The notes: generated by a model not told the origin, from the sequence alone. Shown: positions 1-6,662, numbered from the stretch's first letter. The stretch: 9,680 bases of DNA from Actinomycetes bacterium (GCA_023392475.1 JAEVZA010000100.1:1-9680), one strand, 5' to 3'. Numbers and translations: made by a program.

Positions 1-1
1 C

Positions 2-793
2 CCCGGGCCCGGGGCGGGGGGGGGGGACCCCACCGCGCCCGCGGACCCGGCCGACCGCACGACGGCGGCGGCGCCGGGGACCGCGGCGGCCGCACCCCGC
101 ATCGCGGTGGTCGGTGACTCGACCGCCATCGGCGTCGGCATCGGCCTGGACACGTGGCTCACGGCCAGCGGTCGGCCCGGCGTGGTGGCGAGCGACGCCC
201 GCATCGGGTGCGGGGTGACGCCGTTCCGAGCCCGGAAGGTCGACGGGGTCTCGGCCCCCGGCGAGGACTGCGAGGCCTGGCCGTCCCGCTGGGCCGACCT
301 GGTCGGCCGGAGCCGGCCCGACGTCGCGCTCCTCCTCTCCTCGTTCTGGGAGGTCCCCGACGTGCAGCTCCCCGGGTCGTCGCGGTGGACCGCCATCGGC
401 GACCCCGCCGTCGACGCGCTGGTGGAGCGATCGCTGCTCCGTGCGGTCGACGTGCTGTCCTCGTCCGGCTCGCTCGTCGTGCTCGTGACGTGGCCCGACT
501 TCGGCACCTGGGCGGCCGACGGCCGCCCCGACGCGGTGGCCCGACAGGACGACCCGGCACGACTCGCCCGCTACCGGGCCATCCAGCGAGACGTCGCGGC
601 GCAGCGACCCGGCACCGTCCGTGTCCTGGACCTTGCGGGCTGGCTCGGCGACCGGTCCCAGGACCGGGGCCTGCGCGCCGACGGCACGCACTTCCTCCCC
701 GAGCGCTTCGAGCCGATCGCGGCGACGTGGTTCGGCCCGGCGCTGGAGCAGGCGTGGCGGGAGTGGCGGGTGGCGGAGCGGCCCGGGGGCTGA
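2..793 (+). CDS. SGNH-domain protein, C-terminal part (likely acyltransferase-3/SGNH fusion), 5' end outside the window
   Basis: The frame is open from base 2 to the TGA at 791-793, so the true start is upstream; the GTG at 107 falls inside the domain and is not credible as a start. The first ~32 codons encode a Gly/Pro/Ala/Asp-rich stretch that looks like an interdomain linker. The SGNH domain follows: block I is VVGDST with the nucleophile Ser codon at 119-121, a Gly-Cys-Gly motif (ARIGCGV) sits about 35 residues later, and block V is ADGTHF with the Asp codon at 680-682 and His codon at 689-691. Known for the family: domains of this shape, with a GCG motif after the first block, are often fused behind a ten-helix membrane acyltransferase-3 domain that modifies cell-surface polysaccharide with acyl groups. 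That N-terminal half is inferred, not seen. A stand-alone secreted SGNH esterase behind a linker is the alternative. The gene converges on the PPOX gene with a gap of 10 nt. Confidence 0.8.
   Translation, partial: PGPGAGGGDPTAPADPADRTTAAAPGTAAAAPRIAVVGDSTAIGVGIGLDTWLTASGRPGVVASDARIGCGVTPFRARKVDGVSAPGEDCEAWPSRWADLVGRSRPDVALLLSSFWEVPDVQLPGSSRWTAIGDPAVDALVERSLLRAVDVLSSSGSLVVLVTWPDFGTWAADGRPDAVARQDDPARLARYRAIQRDVAAQRPGTVRVLDLAGWLGDRSQDRGLRADGTHFLPERFEPIAATWFGPALEQAWREWRVAERPGG
16..26. repeat. Run of 11 G within the linker coding region
   Basis: Eleven consecutive G bases lie in a 26-base stretch made only of G and C. In the reading frame of the SGNH protein they encode glycines in the linker. 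A mononucleotide tract of this length inside a gene is prone to slippage, and also to sequencing or assembly error at a contig end. I cannot tell which applies. Confidence 0.6.
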
Positions 794-803
794 GGTCGCC
801 CGG

Positions 804-1268
804 TCAGTCGGCGAGCCGTGCGGGGAAGCCCCCCGTGGCGATCGGCCCCCAGGACTCGACCGCGACCCGCACGAGGCTCTTGCCCTGCTCGCGCATGGCC
901 GTGCGGTACTCGTCCCAGTCGGGGTGCTCGCCGCTGATCGATCGGAAGTACTCGACGAGCGGCTCGACCGCGTCGGGGAGGTCGATCACCTCGGCACGGC
1001 CCCGGACCTGCACCCACGGCCCGTTCCACTCGTCGGAGAGCACCAGGGCGCTGCACGCGGGGTCACGGCGGAGGTTCGCCACCTTCGCACGCTCCGGGTA
1101 GGTGGCGACGGTGAGGCGACCGGCGCCGTCGACGCCGGCGGTGACCGGGGAGGACTGCGGCGAGCCGTCCCGCCGCGTGGTGGTGAGGATGACGTGGTGG
1201 CGCGGGCGCAGGAACTCCACGAGCCCGTCCCGGTCCACCACGGTGTTGGTCGCGATCGTCCGTGCCAT
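804..1268 (-). CDS. PPOX-class F420-dependent/flavin oxidoreductase, Rv1155-like
   Basis: The 154-residue product has the split beta-barrel pattern of the pyridoxamine 5'-phosphate oxidase (PPOX) superfamily: an early strand HHVILTTTRRDGSPQSSPV, then a strand with LTVATYPERAKVANLRRDP (residues ~51-70), then WVQVRGRAEVID (~85-96). This order and length match the actinobacterial Rv1155-type family (about 147 residues in M. tuberculosis), whose members bind F420 or a flavin and act as small homodimeric cytoplasmic reductases. The natural substrate is unknown. The ATG at 1268 is chosen because translation immediately enters the conserved N-terminus, and because a CAGACT box lies 6 nt upstream, which fits a leaderless transcript. 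The gene lies 44 nt downstream of the MDR oxidoreductase on the same strand, so read-through is possible in addition to its own promoter. Confidence 0.9.
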   Translation of the reverse strand: MARTIATNTVVDRDGLVEFLRPRHHVILTTTRRDGSPQSSPVTAGVDGAGRLTVATYPERAKVANLRRDPACSALVLSDEWNGPWVQVRGRAEVIDLPDAVEPLVEYFRSISGEHPDWDEYRTAMREQGKSLVRVAVESWGPIATGGFPARLAD

Positions 1269-1274
1269 GCCGGC

Positions 1275-1280
1275 AGTCTG
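1275..1280 (-). promoter_or_regulatory. Putative -10 box for a leaderless PPOX transcript
   Basis: On the minus strand CAGACT ends 6 nt before the ATG at 1268. That spacing would place transcription initiation at or next to the start codon. No Shine-Dalgarno sequence is visible between the box and the ATG. The same AGACT core occurs before the genes at 2266 and 2406. Confidence 0.4.
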
Positions 1281-1312
1281 TCCCTCGGTCCGCCACGCGG
1301 GGCGCCGCGCGC

Positions 1313-2266
1313 TCAGCCGACGTCGAGCAGCGTCTTGCCGACGGTGGCACGCGACTCGATCGCGGCGTGCGCCGCGGCGGCCGAGGCGAGCGGGAACCGC
1401 TGGCCGACGACCGGTCGGAGGGTGCCGTCGGCGAGCGACCGCAGGGCACGCTCGGTGAGGGACCGCAGCTCGTCGGGCGTCGGCGCGGGCCGGACCCGCT
1501 GGACCCCGCGCTCGGCGAGCAGCTCGTCGGGCAGGTCCGCCCAGGTGCCGCTCGCCAGTCCGAAGCTGACGAACGAACCACCCGGTTCCACCAGTTCGAA
1601 CGCCGCGGCGGCGAGGTCGCCGCCCACGCCGTCGAGCACCGCGTCGACGCCGCCGAGCTGTTCCCGCACGGCGTCCGTCCAACCCGGCCGCGAGTAGTCG
1701 ACGACGAGGGCGGCGCCCGCGGCCTGCGCGACCTCGAGCTTGCGATCGCCGCCGACGGCGCCCACGACCATCGCGCCCGCCGAAGCGAGCAGCTGCACCG
1801 ACAGCGTCCCGACCCCGCCGGCCGCGGCCTCGACGAGCACCCGCAGGCCGGCCACCGGCGAGATCGCGTCCACGAGCATCGTGGCGGTGCGCCCGTCGGC
1901 GAGGACGGCGACGGCGTCGGCGAGCTCCACCCCGTCGGGCACCTCGAACAGGCCCGCCGCGGGCACGGCCGCGAGCTCGGCGTAGCCGCCGGCGCCACCG
2001 GTCGCCGTCACGACCCGACGACCGACGAGCGCGGGGTCGACGTCGGCACCCGCCGCCGCCACGACGCCGCCGACCCCGTTGCCGGGCACGTACGGCGGTT
2101 CGACCGGGAACGGCCCCCGGCCGGCCCGCAACTGGGTCTCCACGAACGTCACGTTCGCGACCGAGGCGCGCACGACGACCTCGCCCGGGCCGGCGACCGG
2201 GTCGTCCACCTCCTCGGCGACGAGCACCTCCGGAGGACCGAGCTCCCGCACCACGATCGCCTGCAC
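1313..2266 (-). CDS. Zinc-independent MDR-family oxidoreductase (quinone oxidoreductase-like)
   Basis: The 317-residue product is a medium-chain dehydrogenase/reductase of the NADPH:quinone oxidoreductase type. Residues 1-120 form the GroES-like domain: QAIVVRELGPPEV at the N-terminus, PPYVPGNGVGGVV at 57-69 and an Ala/Gly-rich GGAGGYAEL segment at 90-98. The Rossmann domain carries the nucleotide-binding AAGGVG at 148-153, followed by AQAAGAALVVDY at 180-191. The zinc-binding Cys/His ligands of alcohol dehydrogenases are absent, as in the quinone reductase branch. The C-terminal ESRATVGKTLLDVG is the usual ending. The start is the GTG at 2266, preceded by a strong GAGGAGG ribosome site. The frame stays open further upstream, but that part is Arg-rich and not protein-like. 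The family uses NADPH to reduce quinones or enones; the exact substrate cannot be read from the sequence. Confidence 0.93.
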   Translation of the reverse strand: MQAIVVRELGPPEVLVAEEVDDPVAGPGEVVVRASVANVTFVETQLRAGRGPFPVEPPYVPGNGVGGVVAAAGADVDPALVGRRVVTATGGAGGYAELAAVPAAGLFEVPDGVELADAVAVLADGRTATMLVDAISPVAGLRVLVEAAAGGVGTLSVQLLASAGAMVVGAVGGDRKLEVAQAAGAALVVDYSRPGWTDAVREQLGGVDAVLDGVGGDLAAAAFELVEPGGSFVSFGLASGTWADLPDELLAERGVQRVRPAPTPDELRSLTERALRSLADGTLRPVVGQRFPLASAAAAHAAIESRATVGKTLLDVG

Positions 2267-2272
2267 GCGCCG

Positions 2273-2279
2273 CCTCCTC
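2273..2279 (-). promoter_or_regulatory. Strong Shine-Dalgarno that fixes the MDR start
   Basis: GAGGAGG on the minus strand lies 6 nt before the GTG at 2266. It decides the start over the longer open frame. It is the best ribosome site in the window and contrasts with several neighbouring genes that seem to lack one. Confidence 0.8.
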
Positions 2280-2308
2280 GCTGCCGCATCGCACCTGCGG
2301 GACGGCAC

Positions 2309-2314
2309 AGTCTC
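2309..2314 (-). promoter_or_regulatory. Putative -10 box for the MDR gene
   Basis: GAGACT on the minus strand would start transcription near 2302, giving a leader of about 36 nt that contains the strong ribosome site. It is preceded by GCTGCC, the same block found before the -10-like box of the divergent esterase gene, so the two promoters look like mirror images. The assignment rests on similarity only. Confidence 0.3.
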
Positions 2315-2391
2315 CGGCAGCGGACGGCCCGGGACGTGGTCAGGCGCGCCGCCGCGCGCGAACACCGGCGACAGCGCCGTGCGTCGGCTGC

Positions 2392-2397
2392 CAGACT
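2392..2397 (+). promoter_or_regulatory. Putative -10 box for the esterase gene
   Basis: CAGACT lies 8 nt before the GTG at 2406, close enough for a leaderless or nearly leaderless transcript. No ribosome-binding sequence is visible between them. The rest of the 139-nt divergent gap (2267-2405) shows no gene and no convincing -35 element. Confidence 0.35.
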
Positions 2398-2405
2398 CGC
2401 CCGCC

Positions 2406-3206
2406 GTGACCGACGTGGTGACGTGGACGATCGAGGACCCGTCGGTGCCGGGCGAGGTGGAGGTGCACACGCTCCTGCCGCCGGGCGGCGCCGCGGACGA
2501 CCTGCCGATGGTCCTGTGGCTGCACGGCGCCGCGTCGTCGGCCGACTCGCTGGACCGCCACGCGTCGCTGTTCGAGGACCGCTGGGCGGACGGGTCGATG
2601 CCGCCGGTCGTCGCGACGTGCGCGTCGACGCCGACCCAGGGCGGCTTCTACACCGACCGACCCGACGGCGCGCGCTGGGAGCACCTGGTCGCGGACGTCC
2701 TGCGTGCCGCGACGGTCGAGCGGTTCGGGTGCGACGACGGCCGCGTCCTGGTCGCCGGCACGTCGATGGGTGGCTACGGGGCGCTCAAGCTGCTGTGCCG
2801 CGACCCCGGGCGGTACGTCGGCGCCGTGGCCGTCTCCCCCGCGGTGTTCGCGGGTGACACGCCCGACGAGGTGCCCGAGGCGAGCCGGCCCGCCGTGCTC
2901 GGCGAGCTCTTCTCGCTGCTCGTGGGGCGGCCCGGCGAGTCCGTGTCGACGCGCCTCCGCGAGGGCGGGGACGAGCTGCGCCGGGTCGCGCCGCCGCTGT
3001 TCCTCGGCGTCGGCGACTCGGACGACTTCGGCCTCCAGGACGGCGCCGAGCACCTGCACCGGCTGCTGCTCGACGAGGGCGTGCACCACCACTACGTCCG
3101 GTGGCTCGGCGGCACGCACATGGGCCCCGAGGCGGAGCCCCTGACCCGCGCCGCGTTCGACTTCGCCGCCACCGTGCTCTCGCGCGGGGCAACATCGTCG
3201 GGCTGA
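2406..3206 (+). CDS. Alpha/beta hydrolase, putative esterase (Esterase-D/antigen-85-type fold)
   Basis: The 266-residue product shows the order of an alpha/beta hydrolase of the putative esterase type. The oxyanion strand MVLWLHGAASS is at 35-45, the nucleophile elbow GTSMGGYGAL at 118-127 has Ser120, an acidic GVGDSDDF at 201-208 supplies the Asp (probably 206 or 207), and GGTHMG at 235-240 has the likely catalytic His238. There is no signal peptide or membrane segment, so it is probably cytoplasmic. The substrate is unknown; relatives hydrolyse S-formylglutathione, siderophore esters or short-chain acyl esters. The GTG at 2406 is preferred because the open frame upstream runs antisense into the MDR gene, and because a -10-like box sits just before it. 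Alanine dehydrogenase follows after 25 nt, so the two may be co-transcribed, although their functions have no obvious link. Confidence 0.88.
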   Translation: MTDVVTWTIEDPSVPGEVEVHTLLPPGGAADDLPMVLWLHGAASSADSLDRHASLFEDRWADGSMPPVVATCASTPTQGGFYTDRPDGARWEHLVADVLRAATVERFGCDDGRVLVAGTSMGGYGALKLLCRDPGRYVGAVAVSPAVFAGDTPDEVPEASRPAVLGELFSLLVGRPGESVSTRLREGGDELRRVAPPLFLGVGDSDDFGLQDGAEHLHRLLLDEGVHHHYVRWLGGTHMGPEAEPLTRAAFDFAATVLSRGATSSG

Positions 3207-3231
3207 GCCACCCGTCCGACCGGAGCACCTG

Positions 3232-4350
3232 ATGACGACCGTCGGCATCCCCACCGAGATCAAGGACCACGAGTACCGGGTCGCGATCACCCCGATCGGC
3301 GTGCACGAGCTCGTCGCCCACGGCCACACCGTCGTGGTGCAGGCCGGCGCCGGGGTCGGCTCGGCGATCCCCGACGACGAGTACGCCGCGGCGGGCGCCC
3401 GGCTCGTCGACGACGCGGACGAGGTGTGGGGCGCGGCGGACCTCGTCCTGAAGGTCAAGGAGCCGGTGCCGGACGAGTACCACCGGCTCCGCCCCGACCT
3501 CTCCCTGTTCACGTACCTGCACCTCGCGGCGAACCGCGTGCTGACCGACGAGCTGCTCGAGCGGCGCGTCACCGCGATCGCCTACGAGACGGTCCAGCTC
3601 CCGAGCGGCGCGCTGCCGCTGCTGTACCCGATGTCCGAGGTGGCCGGCTGCCTGGCGCCGCAGGTCGGCGCGCACGCGCTGATGCGCCAGGAGGGCGGGC
3701 GCGGCGTGCTGATGGGTGGCGTCGGCGGCGTGGCCAACGCGAAGGTCGTCATCCTCGGCGCGGGCGTGGCCGGGCAGAACGCCGCCAACATCGCGCTCGG
3801 CATGGGCGGTGACGTCACGCTGCTGGACACGGACCTCGACAAGCTGCGGATGTCGTTCTGGCGCTACGGCAACCGCGTGCACGGGCTCGCCTCGTCCCGC
3901 CTCGCCATCGACGAGCAGGTCCGCCAGGCGGACCTCGTGATCGGCGCCGTCCTCGTGCCCGGTGCCGCGGCGCCGAAGCTGGTCAGCAACGCGCTCGTCG
4001 CGCAGATGCGCCCGGGATCCGTGCTCGTCGACGTCGCGGTCGACCAGGGCGGCTGCTTCGAGGACACGCGGCCGACCACGCACTCGGACCCGACGTTCCG
4101 GGTGCACCGCTCGACCTTCTACTGCGTGGCCAACATGCCGGGCGCGGTGCCGCGCACGTCCACGTACGGGCTGACGAACGCCACGCTGCCGTACGTGGTG
4201 GCGCTGGCGGAGCGGGGCTGGCGCGACGCGCTGGCGGCGGACCCGAGCCTCGCGAGGGGCCTCAACAGCCACGGCGGGCACCTCACGAACGCCGCCGTGG
4301 CCGCCGCGTTCGGGCTGGCCGCGGATCCGGTGGAGCAGCACCTCGGCTGA
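3232..4350 (+). CDS. ald: Alanine dehydrogenase (NAD-dependent)
   Basis: The 372-residue enzyme catalyses the reversible NAD-dependent oxidative deamination of L-alanine to pyruvate and ammonia. The length matches the family (371 in M. tuberculosis). The N-terminus VGIPTEIKDHEYRVAITP is diagnostic. Relative to the characterised M. tuberculosis enzyme the key residues appear shifted by one: Arg16 and Lys76 for substrate binding, His97 in TYLHLAA, and Asp271 in VAVDQGG. The Rossmann motif GAGVAGQNAA is at 176-185, followed by the acidic NAD-ribose region LLDTDLDKLR (197-206). The PGAVPRTST and LTNATLPYV segments near 303-321 are also typical. A weak GGAG ribosome site (3222-3225) lies 6 nt before the ATG. 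All catalytic residues are present, so it should be active. Possible roles are alanine catabolism, or redox balance and nitrogen assimilation under low oxygen. Confidence 0.97.
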   Translation: MTTVGIPTEIKDHEYRVAITPIGVHELVAHGHTVVVQAGAGVGSAIPDDEYAAAGARLVDDADEVWGAADLVLKVKEPVPDEYHRLRPDLSLFTYLHLAANRVLTDELLERRVTAIAYETVQLPSGALPLLYPMSEVAGCLAPQVGAHALMRQEGGRGVLMGGVGGVANAKVVILGAGVAGQNAANIALGMGGDVTLLDTDLDKLRMSFWRYGNRVHGLASSRLAIDEQVRQADLVIGAVLVPGAAAPKLVSNALVAQMRPGSVLVDVAVDQGGCFEDTRPTTHSDPTFRVHRSTFYCVANMPGAVPRTSTYGLTNATLPYVVALAERGWRDALAADPSLARGLNSHGGHLTNAAVAAAFGLAADPVEQHLG

Positions 4351-4387
4351 GTCCCGTCGGCCGGGCGGGGCTCCGCGAGCGGCCGCC

Positions 4388-4393
4388 TAGGCT
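4388..4393 (+). promoter_or_regulatory. Putative -10 box for a leaderless crotonase transcript
   Basis: TAGGCT fits the actinobacterial TAnnnT consensus and ends exactly 6 nt before the GTG at 4400, so transcription would start at the start codon. There is no ribosome site in between. A GC-only imperfect hairpin (CGGCCG at 4358-4363 with 4380-4385) precedes it in the 49-nt gap after ald and might attenuate read-through. Confidence 0.5.
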
Positions 4394-4399
4394 CGTCGG

Positions 4400-5209
4400 G
4401 TGACCACGCACGACGACTCCGACCTCGACCTGACCACGCTCGACCTCCGGGTGGGCGACGACGGGGTCGCCACGGTGACGCTCGACCGGCCCGACGTGTA
4501 CAACGCGTTCGACCCGACCATGACCGACGAGCTCGCCGCCGTGTGGCAGTGGGTGAAGCGCAGCGACGACGTGCGCGCCGTCGTGCTGACCGGCGCCGGC
4601 GAGAAGGCGTTCTGCACCGGCATCGACCGGGCCAGCGTCACCGAGTTCGGCCTCGACCCGTTCACCTACGAGGACCCGGGCAAGCTGCTCGGCCCGAAGA
4701 GCCAGGGCCTGTGGAAGCCGGTGATCGCCGCCGTCAACGGCATGGCGTGCGGCGGGGCGTTCTACCTCCTCGCCGAGGCCGACGTGATCTTCGCCGCCGA
4801 GCACGCCACGTTCTTCGACCCGCACGTCACGTACGGCATGGTCGCCGCCTACGAGCCCATCCTGCTGCTGCGCCGGCTCCCCTTCGGGGAGGTGCTGCGC
4901 ATGGCGCTCGCCGGCGCGCACGAGCGCGTCGGGGCCGAGACGGCGGTGCGGCTCGGCCTCGTCAGCGAGGTCACCCCTGCGGGCGAGCTGCTCGACGCCG
5001 CGCACGCGCTCGCCGCGGTGATCGCGTCGCAGCCGCCGCTGGCCGTGCAGGCGACCCTGCGCACGCTCTGGGCGGCACGCGACATGCCCGGTTTGCAGGC
5101 GACCGACCTCGGCAACGTGTTCCTCCAGCTCGGCACCTCGACCGACGCCCTCCTCGAGGGCCAGGAGGCCTTCAGCTCGGGCAAGCGCATCGAGCCCCGC
5201 ATCCGCTGA
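4400..5209 (+). CDS. Crotonase-fold protein (enoyl-CoA hydratase/isomerase family) without the canonical catalytic glutamates
   Basis: The 269-residue product has the crotonase core: VATVTLDRPDVYNAFD at 23-38, VRAVVLTGAGEKAFCTGID at 58-76 (first oxyanion-hole segment), AAVNGMACGGAF at 110-121 (second oxyanion segment around Gly119), and the C-terminal helices. It should therefore bind acyl-CoA and stabilise an enolate. Aligning GGAFYLLAEAD with GGGCELAMMCD of rat enoyl-CoA hydratase puts Tyr122 at the position of Glu144. FFDPHVTYG puts His142 at the position of Glu164. The usual GAGGTQRL loop is replaced by VAAYEPILLLRRL. Simple hydration of enoyl-CoA is therefore doubtful; isomerase, hydrolase or another CoA chemistry is possible. 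The start GTG at 4400 is supported by the TAGGCT box. It converges on the acyl-CoA dehydrogenase gene. Confidence 0.9.
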   Translation: MTTHDDSDLDLTTLDLRVGDDGVATVTLDRPDVYNAFDPTMTDELAAVWQWVKRSDDVRAVVLTGAGEKAFCTGIDRASVTEFGLDPFTYEDPGKLLGPKSQGLWKPVIAAVNGMACGGAFYLLAEADVIFAAEHATFFDPHVTYGMVAAYEPILLLRRLPFGEVLRMALAGAHERVGAETAVRLGLVSEVTPAGELLDAAHALAAVIASQPPLAVQATLRTLWAARDMPGLQATDLGNVFLQLGTSTDALLEGQEAFSSGKRIEPRIR

Positions 5210-5257
5210 CGCGTCGGGCCGGGTCGCCCGGTGGCCGGTCCCCGCCATCCGTCCGGG

Positions 5258-5279
5258 AACTCGGGCCCCGCCCCGAGTT
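5258..5279. terminator. Hairpin in the convergent gap, probable terminator
   Basis: AACTCGGG and CCCGAGTT form a perfect 8-bp stem around a 6-nt loop, 49 nt after the crotonase stop. There is no U-run after it, as is common in high-GC actinobacteria. Being palindromic, it could act in both directions. Confidence 0.55.
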
Positions 5280-5290
5280 GCCACATCCGC

Positions 5291-5339
5291 CGATCTCGGG
5301 GGTGAGCGGCCGCCCAGCGTTCGCCGGGCCCCGAGATCG
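5291..5339. terminator. Second, longer hairpin in the convergent gap
   Basis: CGATCTCGGGG (5291-5301) and CCCCGAGATCG (5329-5339) form a perfect 11-bp stem. The 27-nt interior can pair further as an imperfect stem (GGTGAGCG with CGTTCGCC, with two G-U pairs). The element sits between the 3' ends of the crotonase and acyl-CoA dehydrogenase genes and is most likely a bidirectional terminator. CGAGATCG recurs at once at 5340-5347 (offset by sharing), giving a small tandem repeat at its right edge. Confidence 0.55.
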
Positions 5340-5370
5340 CGAGATCGGGCCTGCCCGCGGGCGGCCCGGG

Positions 5371-6606
5371 CTACTCGATGCGCAGGCCGCTGATCGAGCG
5401 GGAGATCACGAGCTGCTGGATCTGCTCCGTGCCCTCGAAGATGTCGAAGATCTTGGCGTCGCGGTGCCAGCGCTCCACGGGGTACTCGCGGACGTAGCCG
5501 TAGCCGCCGAGGATCTGGATCGCCCGCTCGGTGACCCACACCGCGGTGCGGCCGGCCATGAGCTTCGACATCGAGCCCTCGGCGTTCTTGTAGCCGCCGC
5601 CGTTGCGGGACAGCCACGCAGCCCGGTGCGTCATGAGGCGGGCGGCGTCGATCTGCGTCGCCATGTCGGCGAGCATGAACGCGATCGACTGGTTCATGAT
5701 GATCGGCTTGCCGAACGCCACGCGCTCCTGGGCGTACTGCAGGGCGTACTCGTAGGCGGCACGGGCGACGCCGATCGCCTGCGCGGCGACGGCGGGGCGG
5801 GTGGCCTCGAACGTGGCCATCGCCGGCTGCTTGCCGGAGCGGACCTGCGGGTTCTGCTGCGCCTCGCGGGCACGGGCGAGCTTCTCGTCGAGCTTGTCCT
5901 TGCCGCCGAGGAGGCAGTTGCCGGGGACGCGCACGTCGTCGAGCACGACCTCGGCCGTGTGCGACGCCTTGATGCCGTGCTTCTTGTACTTCTGGCCCAT
6001 CGTCAGGCCGGGCGTGTTCGGCGGGACGATGAAGCTCGCCTGGCCGCGACCCTTGAGCTCGGGCTCGACGGCGGCGACGACCACGTGCACGTCGGCGATG
6101 CCGCCGTTCGTGATCCACGCCTTGGTGCCGTTGAGCACCCACTCGTCCTTCGCCTCGTCGTAGACGGCGCGGGTCCGCAGCGACGACACGTCGGAGCCGG
6201 CGTCGGGCTCGGACACGCAGAACGCACCGAGCTGGATCTTCTCGGGCGTGCCGTAGCACTGCGGCACCCACTCGAGCACCTGCTCGGGCGTGCCGTTGCC
6301 GGCGATGCCGGCGGCCGCGAGGCCGGAGCCGAAGATGGCGAGGCCGATGCCCGCGTCACCCCAGAACAGCTCCTCGATCGCGACCGGCATCGTGAGGCCG
6401 GACTCGTCGGCCATCATCGCCTGCGCCATGAAGTCGATCGAGTAGAGGCCGATCTTGGCGGCCTCCTGGACGATGGGCCAGGGGAACTCCTCGCGCTCGT
6501 CCCACTCCTCCGCCGCGGGGCGCACGACGTCCTCGGCGAAGTCGTGGATCCACTTCTGGATCTGGACCTGGTCCTCATTGAGCTCGAGGGAGAAGTTGCC
6601 GCTCAT
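5371..6606 (-). CDS. Acyl-CoA dehydrogenase (FadE-type)
   Basis: The 411-residue FAD enzyme oxidises acyl-CoA thioesters to trans-2-enoyl-CoA and passes electrons to electron-transfer flavoprotein. The family signatures are present: AFCVSEPDAGSD at 128-139 and TKAWITNG at 161-168 for FAD and substrate binding, ILGGYGYVREYPVERWHRDAK at 365-384 (a variant of the second signature), and FEGTEQIQQLVISR at 390-403 with Glu391 as the likely catalytic base. Between the beta domain and the C-terminal helices (about 233-265) lies a charged Lys/Arg/Gln-rich segment that looks longer than in standard short- and medium-chain enzymes. The ATG at 6606 is chosen because it opens directly into the N-terminal helix and has a GAGGA ribosome site about 7 nt upstream; the frame upstream is Arg-rich noise. 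The chain-length preference cannot be inferred. The promoter overlaps two palindromic boxes, so regulation by a repressor is likely. Confidence 0.95.
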   Translation of the reverse strand: MSGNFSLELNEDQVQIQKWIHDFAEDVVRPAAEEWDEREEFPWPIVQEAAKIGLYSIDFMAQAMMADESGLTMPVAIEELFWGDAGIGLAIFGSGLAAAGIAGNGTPEQVLEWVPQCYGTPEKIQLGAFCVSEPDAGSDVSSLRTRAVYDEAKDEWVLNGTKAWITNGGIADVHVVVAAVEPELKGRGQASFIVPPNTPGLTMGQKYKKHGIKASHTAEVVLDDVRVPGNCLLGGKDKLDEKLARAREAQQNPQVRSGKQPAMATFEATRPAVAAQAIGVARAAYEYALQYAQERVAFGKPIIMNQSIAFMLADMATQIDAARLMTHRAAWLSRNGGGYKNAEGSMSKLMAGRTAVWVTERAIQILGGYGYVREYPVERWHRDAKIFDIFEGTEQIQQLVISRSISGLRIE

Positions 6607-6662
6607 GGTGCCGTCCTCGTGTGGTGAACTCGTGGTCGACCCGGACGTCAGCGCCGGGTGGG

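Noticed and set aside
804..2294. A single 496-residue fusion protein ending in the PPOX domain
   Set aside because: The part upstream of 1268 is Arg/Gly-rich and lies in a different frame from the well-supported MDR gene. The PPOX domain is complete from its own ATG.
2284..2300. A CCGCA/TGCGG inverted repeat upstream of the MDR gene as an operator or riboswitch stem
   Set aside because: Five base pairs with a 7-nt loop is too little to support, and there is no second copy.
2079..2405. A longer N-terminus for the esterase
   Set aside because: These codons run antisense through the start of the MDR gene and its ribosome site, and the translation shows no domain. The GTG at 2406 fits better.
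4358..4385. A hairpin after ald as a terminator
   Set aside because: The 6-bp CGGCCG stem with a 16-nt loop is weak and of a kind expected by chance in GC-rich DNA. It is mentioned only with the crotonase promoter.
4283..6271. A 662-codon open frame on the minus strand
   Set aside because: It is antisense to the crotonase gene and out of frame with the acyl-CoA dehydrogenase gene. The composition is arginine-rich and no domain is visible.
4543..6627. A 694-codon open frame on the plus strand across the crotonase gene, the gap and the acyl-CoA dehydrogenase gene
   Set aside because: It is Arg/Ala/His-rich with no motif, overlaps two clearly recognised genes, and is open only because stop codons are rare at this GC content.
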